NCBI GenBank assembly: GCA_033961575.1
Contig: CM066734.1
Span: 80,498,501-80,562,500 of the forward strand
Direction: 5' to 3'
DNA from: Aselliscus stoliczkanus
Taxonomy: Eukaryota > Chordata > Mammalia > Chiroptera > Hipposideridae
Length of the DNA: 64,000 nt
The position numbers were made by a program, and so were the translations under genes. Shown piece by piece: positions 43,481-55,998 of the stretch. The notes under the pieces were generated by a model. That model did not search any database. It worked only from the letters and a program-made list of their open reading frames with translations, and was not told where the DNA came from. Position 1 is the stretch's first letter. Each line of letters begins with the position of its first letter.

Positions 43481-46257
43481 CCTCATTGGTTAATTTCCTT
43501 TCCTCTTGCCTTTTTTTCAAAAGCAAACTTTAAACAATTTTTATTTAATAACAAATCTAAGAGTTACTTTGGTTTCATTTAAAATACGAATTAAATAACA
43601 TTTTGTATTCACAGTTAACACTATATTAATATTTTATTTTTATGACGCTAGAATCAGCATAAGTCATTACCTCCATGCTTCAACTTGTCAGGATAAAATA
43701 TAAATTTGTAATATATGTGTAATATTTCAATTATATCATTAGCTTATTTGTTCATTTATTTTTAATCAAACAATGTATCTTGTTACAATCCTTTATGAAT
43801 AACTTCAGATAGTCTACTGACTTCAGTAATATATTCATTAAGTGTTTCAATGTCTTTTTTCCCCTAATCAACTTCCTTTTTCTGTTACTCAATTCTGTAC
43901 CTTTTTACAAATTTGATTGACTCATTTGCAAAATCCAGTTCTTTGTCATGCCCAAAATCATACATGGGTCATTTTTCAAGCTAGTAAATTTTTATTATGA
44001 TTTATTCCCAAGCTCCTTCTTCAAAATAACTAACTTTTGCCTTTTCTACCTAATTTAGAAGTATTTATTAATTTTTCACTGGATTAAAGAAAGATACATT
44101 GTAATATTAATGACTGAGACATGTTTAGGAGCTATCTTTCAAGCTTTGCCTATGTCCTTTATAAATGAAAGTCTGCATAAATATGATCATATATACCAGT
44201 GAATCAGCAGGGCCAATTCAAATAGTTAGAAATCTTCTGGCTAAAACTTGTACCTACTTCAAGAATGTGAAATAAAACCTAATTTTTAAATTTATGATCA
44301 CTTTTAGATATTTGACTTTTAAAAATTTTTTCATATAATTTTAGTTTATATAAGTGATTTCCCTTTAATATTATTTACCAAATATTTGAACTATATGCAT
44401 GTGGAAAGTTTTCTCTAATAATTAGTGGGTTCAGACAAGCAAATTGGACCTGGCTACTCATATATACTCAGGAGTCACTGGAAAGAAAGAAGTCTTTATA
44501 GATCTATTTTACACTTTGAACTTTTTTCTCTCTTTTTTCTTCAACAGAAAGTTAAAAATTCAAGAAAGTACACCAAAAATTTAAAATAATGTTTTGAATC
44601 TTTGTCCTGAAGAACAAGTGAGCTATTGCATCAACTATTCATAATACTATTACAGCAACTCAAAATAGCCATGGACTCTGGCTGAATTTATCATATGGAT
44701 TTAAAATACAAATGTAATTGTATTGTAATTTTCAACTAAATTTGTCCATTTTAATTTTGGTTGTATAAACATGTTTAAGGGCTTTTGTTATAATGTGTAT
44801 AGTGGATTTTAAATATGAGAAAATCTGAATTTATGGCATTGTTGGAAAATTTATTCGTATCTATTTAAAATATTAAATACAATTAAAACATTTTAAGGGT
44901 TAATAAGTAAAGCAGGCAATCAGAATTTTCTTGAGCAAATTTGAAGAAAACAATTTTTCCTCAAAGAAATAAATTTTACAAGCCAATTCTTAAAAATTGA
45001 TCTTTGGATTTAAAAAAATAACAATAACATAATACAAGGGCTAAAATCTCAAGTATGAAAACCTTGATGCAAAAAAGTAGATACATAGGCAAGTCTTCCA
45101 GCACTAGCAAAGCTGAGACACAGCAACACACCTGAAAGGCTTCCATTTCCAAAGTCCTCAGAAAAGAGGAAGATGAACCATAAATATTCCTTAGTTTTCC
45201 TGGTGAAGATTTATTACCAATGTCTGAGTGATAAGGAAGTAGAAACTATGTAAAGATCCCTATATATCTTCTGAGGTTCATTTTATAAAAGTATGTGTAG
45301 TGAACTGCATGACTGTCTAATGAGAGTGGAAGTTCATTCGTTCTCAACACATCCACTAAGAACTTCACAAAGTCCCAAATTAGACACATCTCCATTTTTT
45401 AAGTGGGCACAGAACCAGTTAGAAACCTTCTGGTACAGGTTCCTCAGTGGTATTTATTATCCTAGGCTATGCTGAGATGTTTGCCTTCTGATAGGCTATT
45501 TGTAGATCCATTTGGTATGGGCATGTGCCCGCATTTAAAGTTCACTTAACGTACAGAGTAGTGATCATTTGAACATTAAGAAAGTTTGCTTCCCTATTGT
45601 AATCAAATAAATGATTTTTCTCCTGATTTGTGTCCTGTTCTTTTGAATTTTATCTCTGATTTGTACAGTGTTTTGTCTTTGATTTGTGCAGTATTCTGCA
45701 GCTGAATATTCTGTCCAAAGAGTATGTACATTCCCATAAGAAAGGGCTATTATATCCCTTTTCTTCATAGAAACAGCATTTTCCCACATAGTGACAAATC
45801 TAAGAAGGGAGCTCATTTATCTGACTGTGCAGAAAGAGAGATCTTGACTCTTCTATAATACCATCAAACATTCTTTGGGGATAGCATTTCCTTTCTAATT
45901 CTCTTATGATTACATAATTCATAGTATAGAGAGAATGTACTCATCTAGTACCTTTCTAGATCAGTTGCCTCATCCACAAGTTGGGGAAAGCACTGTATTT
46001 TAAAGACTTGAATATAATTTTATTGCAAGATGCATTGTGATGTAGCACAGGGAAAGGAGAAAATGACCAATTAAATTATTACATTACCCAATCAGCAACA
46101 GTGCAGGATAAAATGTGAATCACTCCCATAAGTCTATTGTTGCTTTGAAATTTCTTTCAAACATTCAAGGCATTTGGCCATTTCTCCTATCCTTAGTAGC
46201 ACTGCTTTATTCTTAATAGGAATCCTTTTGTATGTGTTACAGGAATAAAGTAGTATA
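43481..46257. other. Unassigned AT-rich sequence
   Basis: No gene. An imperfect triplication of CTGATTTGT-containing units lies at about 45622-45700. Confidence 0.5.
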
Positions 46258-46408
46258 CAGTCTCAAAGCAATGATTCTTAAATTTTAAACAGGAAGCTTG
46301 TTAAAAGTAGATTCTAATTTAGTAGGTCTGGACTGAAAGCTAAGACTCTACATTTGTAACAAGCACCAGCTATTCGGATCACACTTTGAGTAGAAAAGGC
46401 CTAAAACA
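46258..46408 (+). mobile_element. MER5-type hAT MITE
   Basis: A diverged copy of the MER5A layout: AGCAATGATTCTTAAATTTT, GGAAGCTTGTTAAAAGTAGA, TTAGTAGGTCTGGACTG, TTTGTAACAAGCACCAGC and GGATCACACTTTGAG. It is an ancient non-autonomous DNA transposon. Confidence 0.65.
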
Positions 46409-47034
46409 TTTGGTTGAGCCTTCCAAAGAAATACAGAATTGTGTCATTTTTTAATTGGCAGATATTTGTTTCACTATTATACACAAATTATTCTATTTCC
46501 TTCCTTTTCTAGGTGTAAAGTAACTTTCTGTTTCAATGTTAAACCAGTGTTAGTAACCAATGTTATTGCTTATGAAGACACTGTAAACACATACAGCACC
46601 AATAACATCCCAAGCTCAATTAAAATGAAGACAGTTTGAAGAGCTGGGACCAAAGGTGTTTATGGAATGACAGTGCTGAACTGAACCTGAGGTTTGTGCA
46701 CCTTGGGAAGAGTGACAGTTGACAAATGCCCAAGCCATTTTGTGTTTCACAAAACTGACAAATGGTATTATTAAACTTAAGGGGAAAAAAAAAACAAAAA
46801 ACACCAGGCCAAAGGACCAGTCTTGCCTCTTGTATTCCAATATGAAACCTGCCTCCTTCCTTCCCCAGGATGTCCTTGTTTCCCTGCCTATGTAAAATGC
46901 CAGGCTCTATTCTGTTACTTTGAAGCATTACTCAATAATAAATATTCTCCACGATTGCAGCAGGTAGAATAAAATTACCTATTTAATTGTTCAGATCATA
47001 CTTGGTCTTCACGTAGGCGATGTCTATACTCAAA
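46409..47034. other. Unassigned sequence
   Basis: No gene. Two overlapping minus-strand frames at 46616-46928 lie across an A-rich run and have no domain. Confidence 0.45.
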
Positions 47035-47200
47035 GTACAACATAGTGGATACATGCGTGGACCCTAGAAGCAGATTAATTAGTTTTTAGTCCTTGCCTCC
47101 TGCTTATTAGCTGTATAACCTTAAAAGAAAGAGCAAAACTTTCTAAACCTCCAACTCTTCATTTCAACATAACTAAAATAAGAAGGTTAAGTATTTTTAT
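47035..47200 (+). mobile_element. MIR SINE fragment
   Basis: GTGGATACATGCGTGGACCC, TGCTTATTAGCTGTATAACC, TTCTAAACCTCCAACTCTTC and AACTAAAATAAGAAGG follow the sense MIR order. Confidence 0.65.
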
Positions 47201-47204
47201 CCAA

Positions 47205-47760
47205 TTATATCACTTCTGTGTTCAAAAACATGGGCATTCCCATCCCACTAGGTGAAAATTGAAAACCCATTCCTAGGGCTTTGCTGCTCCTTGAAACTGG
47301 CTCTCCTTTCCTCTCCTCTCCCTTCTCCTTTCTTCCCCTCCCTCCTCTCCAACTCTGCTTCTGCTGGCTCTGCTCAGGCCACAGTGGCTTTCCTTTTCTT
47401 TTTTTCTGGAACTCATGATGCTACTTTCCATATCTAGTCTTTTCTTTATGCTGTTTCCTCCTTTCTAGGTTTTCCATAGGTATTATCATGGCTAGCTCCT
47501 TCCCATCATCCAGGTCTATATTATAAGGTAACCCTGTAAGAAAGATGGAATTCCCTTCCCTAAAATCCTTATCTGAAACATCCCTTTCCCTCATCATTCT
47601 CCATTCCCTTCTCATATTATAACACATCCATATCTGTCACATTAATGGTTTGTTTACTGTCTGCTGCTTCCTCATGAGAACACAAGCTCCATACAGGGCA
47701 GGCTACAAACTTTATGAGCTCCAGTGAAAAATGAAAACATGAGCTCCTTGCTTAAAAACA
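47205..47760 (+). mobile_element. L2 LINE 3' end
   Basis: It follows the end of L2 ORF2 and its 3' region in order: CACAGTGGCTTTCCTTTTC, TTATCATGGCTAGCTCCTTC, CCATCATCCAGGTC, GGAATTCCCTTCCCTAAAAT, GTTTGTTTACTGTCTGCTGC, and CACAAGCTCCATACAGGGCA with GG. Frames are broken. Confidence 0.7.
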
Positions 47761-49348
47761 GGTGTTAAAATATAAAGGTTTCTTTTTTCTGTGGTCTCTT
47801 TCTCAACTTGTCATGGTGTTTTATTTACTATTTAATGTAATTATTAGTAAAGAAATATTTTAAATTTAAAGTACTAACAATGAATTTTACTGTTCACCAT
47901 TTTATTATGCAATGCCAGTTTAAATAAAGATGTGAGATAATTTAACTTATGGAAAAATCACAGAAATTATTCATGCATATTGTCCTAAACAGAACATTTG
48001 GAGACATTAGATGAGTCCACCGTTTTCAGTTGACTTTTTGAACATGCACAGTACCACTACTCTCTACCTCTAGCTTACTGATGAGTAAGGGAGAACTGAA
48101 AGGAAAGAACTATGGGTGTCACTATCTTCCTCTTTCCCTCTATGTAATCATTTTCTGCATAGGTGGTCAGCAGCTATGATAATTACTTATTCTGTATTTG
48201 CTTTGTGTCCCACTGAATTCTCATGCATTGATGACCCACCAGAATTCTGTCATGGAGCATCATAAATGCTATATGTGAAAGGTGCAGGAAGGAAACAAGC
48301 ATATCATATGCACCTCTTTTGGCTATGCTCTTACTCTATTCTCATATCAGCCTTCACATACAGAACACAAGTTTAAATAAAATTTAAAAAATTCAAGATA
48401 GTAAAAGCAGAGCATTTATCCAAGAGAGGAGTTTCTCTGTACATGAAGCAGAGATCACATGCCCATGAAGAGACTCTGACTCTGTTAGCTCAGACTGGTT
48501 CATTTATGTGCTACTAATGATCAGAACAATGCCTGAGCATGCAGAAAATCAGGGACTGTTTGTGAATAAATAAAAGAATACATGAATATTTATGGTGAGG
48601 GTTACATTTTACGTGAATTATTTGCAAAATACACAGTAAGCTATCTATTATATAAAATAGTGCTGCTATTATCATTATCACATGTTAACAATTTCTAAGT
48701 TACTTCTGAAAAATGAACAATATCTCTTGGACAAAATTTCTAATTGTGCATTCATTCTAATAATAGAATGAGTTGATGTAGGCTAGATAAGGGAAAATAC
48801 AAATAAAGTAATTTGATTTCTGGCTTCACAAGTAAAAGTTTTGGTGAAATAGTAGGTTGAATTTAATGGTAAAAAACATCCTGTTGGCTTAAATATTGTT
48901 CAATTACCTATATGTACATTGTACTAGTTACCATAAATAAATGTCCTAACTTAGGTATATTTGATTTCTGAAAAATGTTAGCACTTCAATTTTATACGTA
49001 TCAAGGCTTAGGATAAGCAATGGGAGCATACTTTTGAGATCATCTTCCAATTCTGTGCCCAAATGGCTTTATTATCAAAAATCTCCTTCTTTCATGGAAA
49101 TTTCTTAAGGTTCTAAGTACTAGTGTAGTTAATGTTAGCATTAGATAGAGAGGAGTTATGCTAGCTTCTTCCATTTCAAAATAATCCTAGAGCCTAGACT
49201 CATTTTCAAGTTTGCTTCATAGGAGATGGAGTCAATTATCTAGATTTTTCTGGTCAGATAATTGTTCTAGAATAACGTCAAATTACATTCTAAATAAGCC
49301 ATCTATAAATATTTTCAGAGTATCGTATGGAGGAGTCAGAGTAATATG
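47761..49348. other. Unassigned sequence
   Basis: No supported gene. A weak L2 3'-end trace (CAATGCCTGAGCATGC with a GTGAATAAATAAAAG end) may lie at 48520-48585. Confidence 0.45.
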
Positions 49349-49363
49349 CATTGACGTATTTTT

Positions 49364-49469
49364 TTTTTTTTTTTGAGGGCAGTATCACTGGCCCTCATAT
49401 GTGGGACCCGAACTGGGGCCGCTGGCTTCACAAGCCAGCGCTTAACCACCGCGCCACTCGGCCAGCCCC
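49364..49469 (-). mobile_element. Short tRNA-derived SINE (class A)
   Basis: Antisense copy with T-run, GAGGGCAGTATCACTGGCCC, the GCTGGCTTCACAAGCCAGC arm and a GGCCAGCCCC end. The 15-bp TSD CATTGACGTATTTTT / CATTGACATATTTTT lies at 49349-49363 and 49470-49484. Confidence 0.93.
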
Positions 49470-49484
49470 CATTGACATATTTTT

Positions 49485-50273
49485 AAAAGACTTCAGTGAT
49501 ATCTCTCAAGACAGTATATATTTAATAACCAGTGAAAAGTATTTAGCTTAAAGCTTGGTCAATGTATCAAAGGATAAAGACTTAAAAAAAAAATAGCTGC
49601 TTAAAATATAGTGTATATGTTTACATGTCTCTCACATGACAGTCTGAGTATAGTCATTTCAGTAATGATGTGGTAGTTGCACAAAGTTGGGGATGTAAGC
49701 AAAAATAGGAAAAAAAAGAACAATGTGCTCAGGGAAAAACTATGCACTCTCTATAATGCACTCATCAGAGTTTTCTGATTCTGAATCTGTGGGAGCTGTT
49801 TCAGAACTCTGTTAATTGTAGGTAATTGATATTAATATAAAATTATTCTTCTTTAAACATATACAAATGAATTTGGTATCAAGAGACAAACTTTACTTCC
49901 CCACCTTTGCTCTATGTTCACATTCACTATTATATTCTGGACCAATACATATTCTATTCTTCAGATTCTCCTTTGAACTGATTATTAACACCTTACCAGT
50001 TTCCTTTTTCATGACTTAATATAATCTTTAATACATGCTAAGTTTTATATCTGTGAGAGAGTCATAATTTTACCTTTAAAAGTATTCTCTTTTAACAGGA
50101 CTCAGGCTATCGATTTACTCTCCCATCCACATGTTGTAATCTAAGATGCCTGTTCCAGCTTCTACTGCTCTGTAAACATTCCATCCAGCAGGGCAGGAAG
50201 AAGGCCAAGGAGAGGCCGAGCCTCTCTCCTTTCTGGAGGGAGCACACTTCATGTCCATTCACTTCTCATTATC
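49485..50273. other. Unassigned sequence
   Basis: Nothing recognisable. Confidence 0.5.
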
Positions 50274-50287
50274 CAGAATGAAGCCAA

Positions 50288-50414
50288 GGCCCGGCCGAGT
50301 GGCTCAGTTGGTTAAGAGCTCGCTCAAGAGTGCAAGCTGAGCTCTGAGCAACAGCGGTTCGAGGCCAGCCCGAGCTGAGTTGCCGTTGAGCTGCCAACAG
50401 GTGGCAGGATGGCT

Positions 50415-50450
<36 letters not shown>
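50288..50450 (+). mobile_element. Medium tRNA-derived SINE (class B), intact
   Basis: Head CCGGCCGAGTGGCTCAGTTG, the arm AGAGCTCGCTCAAGAGTGC, a B-box-like GCGGTTCGAGGCC, GCCAACAGGTGGCAGGATGG and a 40-odd-base A-tail. The perfect 14-bp TSD CAGAATGAAGCCAA lies at 50274-50287 and 50451-50464. The long pure tail suggests a relatively young copy. Confidence 0.94.
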
Positions 50451-50451
<1 letters not shown>

Positions 50452-50464
50452 AGAATGAAGCCAA

Positions 50465-51132
50465 ACTGCATACTTCTTGGCAACAGAGGCTGGGATATGT
50501 TGTATTTACCAGGTCAGTAATGTGCCCAACATCAAACTTTGAACTCTAATTAACAAAGGAAAAGGGTGCCACAGACATTGACCAATAACTGACAGTCTCT
50601 GTTACAGTAATTACATGAGGTAAGCAAGACTGCCTTAGTCTTCTTCTCAATTTCACTAATCTTTAGAGAGGTTTCTTGTAACTCTAGACGCATGACCTCC
50701 CTTTTCTTAGAACATTTACTTTAGAAAACTTGCAATTGTAAATTCTTTCTCTGCCCCTTTGAGATGTAAGTCTCTTTAAAATCATCTTGCCTGATGTACA
50801 ATCCTGAAATGTTTTTCTCAAGGACTTAGTAGCCATCCCTTTGTAATGTAATCATCAAGGAAGAGAGCAGTCCTATATCCTAGTCTCTGTGAGAGGGTAA
50901 GGGCATTCAATGGGTCAGTGCCAATAATCAATGACAGATAGCCTAATCACAGAGAAAAACATTTGCAAAGTCAGAAATAACTCATTGGGATCCACATGTC
51001 CCATTGATCAACCTCTCTCAGGTTATCTCCCAGTACTTTTGCACTAGCTCAACTTCTGCCTTTTGTTTAACAGGGGTGAGCTCAGACTGTGTTCTGGTCT
51101 CTCTCCCCTGTTGCAATAGCCTTGGCAAAAGT
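50465..51132. other. Unassigned sequence
   Basis: Nothing recognisable. Confidence 0.5.
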
Positions 51133-51140
51133 CTCCATTC

Positions 51141-51264
51141 CTTTTTTTTAAACTTAGCCATCCTGCTACCTGTTGGCAGCTCAACGGCAACTCAGCTTGG
51201 GCTGGGCATTGAACTGCTATTGCTCAGAGAGCACAGCTCACACTCTTTTCTTTTTTTTTCCTAT

Positions 51265-51301
<37 letters not shown>

Positions 51302-51608
51302 ATTAGTTTCAGGTGTACAACACAGTGCAATAGTTATACATTTTACCCCTCAAAGTGACAACCCCCCACCCCCAATTCGCCATCCCCATATCATATATAA
51401 CATATATATCTATTACTCTTCCTCTGACTCTTCCACAGTATAATCCACATCCCGTGACTATCTATATATATTCAATTACAGTTGGTATATAACCTCCGCT
51501 TTAGGTGTACAGTGCAGTGATCAAACCTCTACTCCATCCATGAAATGGTCTCCCTAACAGCTCACACTCTTGAGCGAGCTCTTAACCAACTGAGCCACTC
51601 GGCCAGCC
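51141..51608 (-). mobile_element. Class B SINE split by an L1
   Basis: The right part of the antisense SINE (51572-51608: GAGCGAGCTCTTAACCAACT, GAGCCACTCGGCCAGCC) and the left part (51141-51247: CCATCCTGCTACCTGTTGGC, AGCTCAACGGCAACTCAGC) make one class B element when the L1 is ignored. The SINE's TSD CTCCATTC lies at 51133-51140 and 51609-51616. Confidence 0.9.
51248..51556 (-). mobile_element. Truncated L1 3' end inside a SINE
   Basis: An antisense L1 tail: T-rich run with (TTTA)n at 51259-51300 from the A-rich tail, then TTTCAGGTGTACAACACAGT, CCCCCCACCCCCAATTC and CTCTGACTCTTCCACAG. A perfect 15-bp TSD ACAGCTCACACTCTT lies at 51233-51247 and 51557-51571, and consists of SINE sequence. Confidence 0.92.
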
Positions 51609-51616
51609 CTCCATTC

Positions 51617-52578
51617 TCTTTTTAACATTGTCCAGAGTAACTTTTGCTTTGTTAGGGGATTTGTAGACATCAGGTATAACAATGCGCTAAAATTTTCTGG
51701 GAAAATATCTTCACGGAGAAGGGATAGACTTGTTTCTTAAACAACTTCAGCTCATAAATGGAGGGATACAGAGCTTCATATTCCAGCTAAAATAAATAGT
51801 GTGCAATCTAGTAAAGAGAAAGTTTCTTCTGACACAAAGATTCAACTATATAAGATTCAAGTAAACAAAGTGATGTAGCTCCCATATAAAACAAAAGGAA
51901 TGGTGGGGACTGTGAACTAGACAGATCATGTACCTCCTGACAGGAGGCAGCCCTGTTCAGCTCCATCTGTTTGCTACTATGTGGTCAGATTTCCTAAATT
52001 TTCTAAATAAACTGGAATGTGAAGTTTCATTTTGAATCTCAGTTTTATCTATATATTACCAATGAAAAGTTAGAAAAACCTGTGAAGCCACAATAAACCA
52101 ATAGGTCACATGAAATTTGTTTCATTTTGTGCCTTTTTAAATAAAAATGACTAATTTATTATTTTAAATAAAATGACTATTAAATGATTGATAAATAATA
52201 GAGAGAGGCGTGTTTAGTTGGGAAGTGAATTACTTCCTAATTTTGTCATTGTGGCAACTTAATTTTTCTACATCTTGTTCTCTCATCTGAAACCCATATA
52301 ATAACCATTATATAGGTTTGGTTTGTTGATATTGAGATAATGTACATAAAAGCATTTGGAAAATGATAAAATGTAATACAAAATATGAATTACAGAAGTT
52401 TATAACGTAGATATTAAGTATGGAGGTACAGCCACTTATCCAATGGTCTTAAAAAAGCCATATAATATCCTATTTGCAAAATGAATATAAAAGTACTATT
52501 TATTTCATAGTATTGTGCTGAAATTAAACAAGATAGTCCATAGAAGGTTTTCAGCATAGATTGTATTAAGTACATAAT
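51617..52578. other. Unassigned sequence
   Basis: Nothing recognisable. Confidence 0.5.
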
Positions 52579-52590
52579 AAAACCCTGATT

Positions 52591-52709
52591 GGGGCTGGCA
52601 GAGTGGCGTGATGGTTAAGCGCTGGCTTGGGAAGCCAGTGGTCCCAGTCTGGGTCCCACATATGAGGGCCAGTGACACTGCCCTCAAAAAGAAAACAAAA
52701 CAAAACAAA
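52591..52709 (+). mobile_element. Short tRNA-derived SINE (class A)
   Basis: Head GGGGCTGGCAGAGTGGCGTG, GCTGGCTTGGGAAGCCAG, GAGGGCCAGTGACACTGCCC and a (CAAAA)n tail. A TSD of about 12 bp (AAAACCCTGATT / AAACCCCTGATT) lies at 52579-52590 and 52710-52721. Confidence 0.92.
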
Positions 52710-52721
52710 AAACCCCTGATT

Positions 52722-53869
52722 ATCAGTAGAAATAAAAGTAACACATAGCATAAACCGTGATCCCTCTCCATCAGCCAGAAATCATAGCACCTTTTTGAGA
52801 ATAGCTAAAACAGGCAAAAAAACAAACCAAAAAATTACACCACAAAAATTGCCGATTATCCTGTAGAATATTAATGCTCATTTTATGCTGATGCTGCTTT
52901 AACGTTAATTGGAAATCCAGAGCCTTTCCTTGTGCACATAATGAATATTCTTTCTTATGTTCTACTTATTCATCCCTGACAATTACTAAATTAATTACTT
53001 CAAATCTGAGCTCACGTCCGTTTTTAACTCTTTAAGGCTCGTATAAGCTGCAAAATTTAAAATTGGCCCTCCAAAGTATTTTCATTATTGATTTAAGTAT
53101 GTAAATAAAATGTCTATAAAATATGATTAAAGGTCTTTTGAACATAATTATATAGCAGAGATAGGAAATTTGAAAATGCAGGTCCTACAAAATGCTTTAT
53201 TTAATCAAGAGCTGTCAGTGCAGTTTACTGGATATTGACATTCCTTGGCCTCTGTATTCACACAACATGAACACTTGAAAAAATATATATAACTATGAGG
53301 AATATGAAATCTACTACATACCTGACTGAAAACTAGTAAAATCCATTAAATTTATATGAAGGTATAAAACAATATGCAGAGATATATATTTTGGCATTAT
53401 TTAGTGACTTTCATCTTAGATATCAACTGAGCAGGAAGAGATACATGTATGAACATGGAAATGGCTATTAAAACAAAATACCAGAACTTTTGACAGCCGA
53501 TAATAAAATCAGCAGGAAATTTTAATAACTTTGTTAAAAACAACATCTCCAAAATCACTTGGTTAATAAATTGAACTATTACTTTCCAACTAAATACACT
53601 GACTCTATCAATATTAAATATATATATTTTTTTACCTGTTGTTGGCGCTTAGTGATTGTATTTATACTTTGAGTAAATCACTTTCTGGTATTATGCTTTG
53701 GTATTGGCATAGACTATTATAGTCTTATATATTTTTCTTTGTGATTATTAAATTGCTGTCTTTGTTTTGCTGACTTTGAAAGCACAATTACGTGCATTAA
53801 CAACACAGCATCACAAAAGACTACTGCTAAACAAAAACTAGAGAAGTGGTTATTTGCATTAAAAAATAT
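52722..53869. other. Unassigned AT-rich sequence
   Basis: Nothing recognisable. Confidence 0.5.
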
Positions 53870-54220
53870 ATTCCATACAATAGAAAAAGGAATGAAAATC
53901 TGAATAATGCTACAACACAGATGAATCCTAACTATATTATTTTAAATGAAATAAGGAAGTCACAAAATGATATAAAATGTGTGATTGCATGTTAGTACAG
54001 TACCTAGAGTAGCCTAATTCATAGAGACAGAAATAGGGATTTATTATTTAATGGGTAAGGAGTTTCAGTTTGGGAAGGCGAAAAAATTCTGAAAGTAGAC
54101 ACTGGTGATGGACAGACAACAGTGCTGAATGTACTTAATGCCACTGATATATACACTTAAAACATGGTAAAATGGTAAATTTTGTTACATATATTTTATC
54201 ACAATTAAAAAACAAAACAA
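53870..54220 (+). mobile_element. L1 3' end
   Basis: ACACAGATGAATCCTAACTA, TTTAAATGAAATAAGGAAGT, GTTTCAGTTTGGGAAGG, GATGGACAGACAACAGTGC and ATATACACTTAAAACATGG follow the 3' region of older L1 families. It ends in an A-rich stretch. Confidence 0.75.
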
Positions 54221-54431
54221 AAACACAACACATATTCCACTGTCTTTTTAGAGGAAATGTAAGTTGTCAATGATAGTGGGAGGAAGATACACACTTTAAA
54301 TGATTAAGCTAAAACATGAGTACAGATAAAAGCACAACAAACCCTACTTTCTTATTCAAAGTTTTCTTCAAAGTATTTTGCTTTGGTTTGAATTACATTT
54401 ATTCTGAAGATATTTGTAAAATGTCTCCATT
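54221..54431. other. Unassigned sequence
   Basis: Nothing recognisable. Confidence 0.5.
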
Positions 54432-54440
54432 TCTCATTCT

Positions 54441-54872
54441 ATTTTTTTTTTTTTTAAGACTGTATTGGGGAAATGGGGAAAGGGAACAGACAAGTTGCTG
54501 TCCTGTCCTTTTGTTCTTCAGTCTAGTTGTGGAGGATGTCGCTTCACTGGCCCATGTTGCCCTTCCCGGCTGAGGCAGCTTGGTTGCCGGCCACTTGGAT
54601 GGCCACTCACAGCGGTTCTTGGCAGCTCACGCCAGCTGCCGGTCGCTCACGCTGACTGCTGGCCACTCATGGTAGCTTTACACCAGTTTACTGCAGCCTA
54701 CTCCGTCGCCGAAGACTCATGGCAGCCCAGCTCCAGGTCGAGCTGTTGTTCACCATCTTAGCTGTAGAGGGCGCAGTGTCACTGGCCCTCATGTGGGATC
54801 TGAACTAATACCCTGCTGCTCAGAGCTGGAGTTTCAAGCCAACTCTTAACCAATGCTCCACTCAGCCGGCCC
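54441..54872 (-). mobile_element. Long tRNA-derived SINE (class C)
   Basis: Antisense copy with T-run, AAGACTGTATTGGGGAAATG, AGTCTAGTTGTGGAGGATGT, a body of degenerate CACTCACAGCGG / GCAGCTCACGCC units, GAGCTGTTGTTCACCATCTT, AGCTGTAGAGGGCGCAGTGT and a head ending CTCAGCCGGCCC. The TSD TCTCATTCT lies at 54432-54440 and 54873-54881. It is about 27 bp shorter than the 4456 and 27147 copies. Confidence 0.9.
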
Positions 54873-54881
54873 TCTCATTCT

Positions 54882-55529
54882 TTAATATCGACCAAGGTGA
54901 CTACTCTATTCATATTATAGTTGCTACATTTTCTGAGCAAAGGAATAAACTCTCTAGCTTAAAACAACTTTTTAAAACTAGAGGAACTAAATAAATGTAA
55001 AGGCTAAATTAAACTCCTGAAGGAGCTTTAATACTCTTTAATACATAAATTCTACTTAAAAATGGCAAAATTGGGAAAACTGAACTAAAAAAAAAAAAAA
55101 TTCTTTCCAAATTATCTATTTTATTTCGCCTTAGGTTTCATTGAAGATTTGTTAGTCAATGTAATGGTCTTCAAAAAGTCAAGATTATCATTGAAGTTTG
55201 CCTGGGACCTGGTAGAAACATAGTATATTTCCAGAATCACCAGTTTCTGTTACATTTATGTGAATGACATCTAGAAGAGAAGTATGCCAATTTTTGGTAT
55301 TTTCCTTCTCATTGTCAAAAATATACTGATTCAGAAAAACAAATTAATATGACTTGCCAATATCTGAAGGACTTTAGTAACAGACATAAGAATAAAATAA
55401 AAATCAAACTTTCAGCCCTGTGTTTTCCCATTATAATACTAAAAATGCTCTTATTTAGTTCCCATCCCAGATCTATGTAGCAAAAATTTATTAAAATATC
55501 TATCATGAAAAGGTGAAAAGATTATGAAG
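54882..55529. other. Unassigned sequence
   Basis: Nothing recognisable. Confidence 0.5.
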
Positions 55530-55745
55530 TACAAATTGGTAGTTATGAAATAGTCTCGGGGATGTAAAGTAAACACAGGGAATATTGTCAATAATATTGT
55601 AATAACTATGTATCGTGCCATGTGAGTACTGGACTAGTCAGGGGATAACTTTCTAAATTATATAAATGACTAACCACTATGCTGTGCACCTGAAACTAAT
55701 ATAAAATGATATTGAATGTCAACTATAATTGAAAATTTTAAAAAC
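55530..55745 (+). mobile_element. L1 3' end, first of two
   Basis: TCTCGGGGATGTAAAGTAAA, CAGGGAATATTGTCAATAAT, ATTGTAATAACTATGTATCG and GTGCACCTGAAACTAATATA, with a final AACTATAATTGAAAATTTTA, follow the terminal part of older L1 3' ends. It ends in an A-rich stretch. Confidence 0.85.
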
Positions 55746-55779
55746 AGGAGGAAAAAGGTGAAGGAGAATAAGAGACTCA

Positions 55780-55998
55780 AATTTCCAGGTATAAAACAAA
55801 TAAGTCATGGGGATGTAACATACAGCACAGAGAGTATAGTCAGTAATATTGTGACAGCATGGTACGGTGTCAGATGGTTGCTAGACTTACCATAGTGATC
55901 ACTTCTTTAGGTATATAAATGTTGAATAACATGGTGTACACTTGAAAGTAATATTATATTATATGTCAGCTATATTTTAATAAAATCTTTAAAAAATA
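55780..55998 (+). mobile_element. L1 3' end, second of two
   Basis: The same terminal L1 segment again in the same orientation: AAGTCATGGGGATGTAACAT, ACAGCACAGAGAGTATAGTC, GATGGTTGCTAGACTTACC and GTACACTTGAAAGTAATATT, ending TTTTAATAAAATC. Confidence 0.85.

Noticed and set aside
47252..47627. Coding frames on both strands
   Set aside because: They fall in a decayed L2 3' end.
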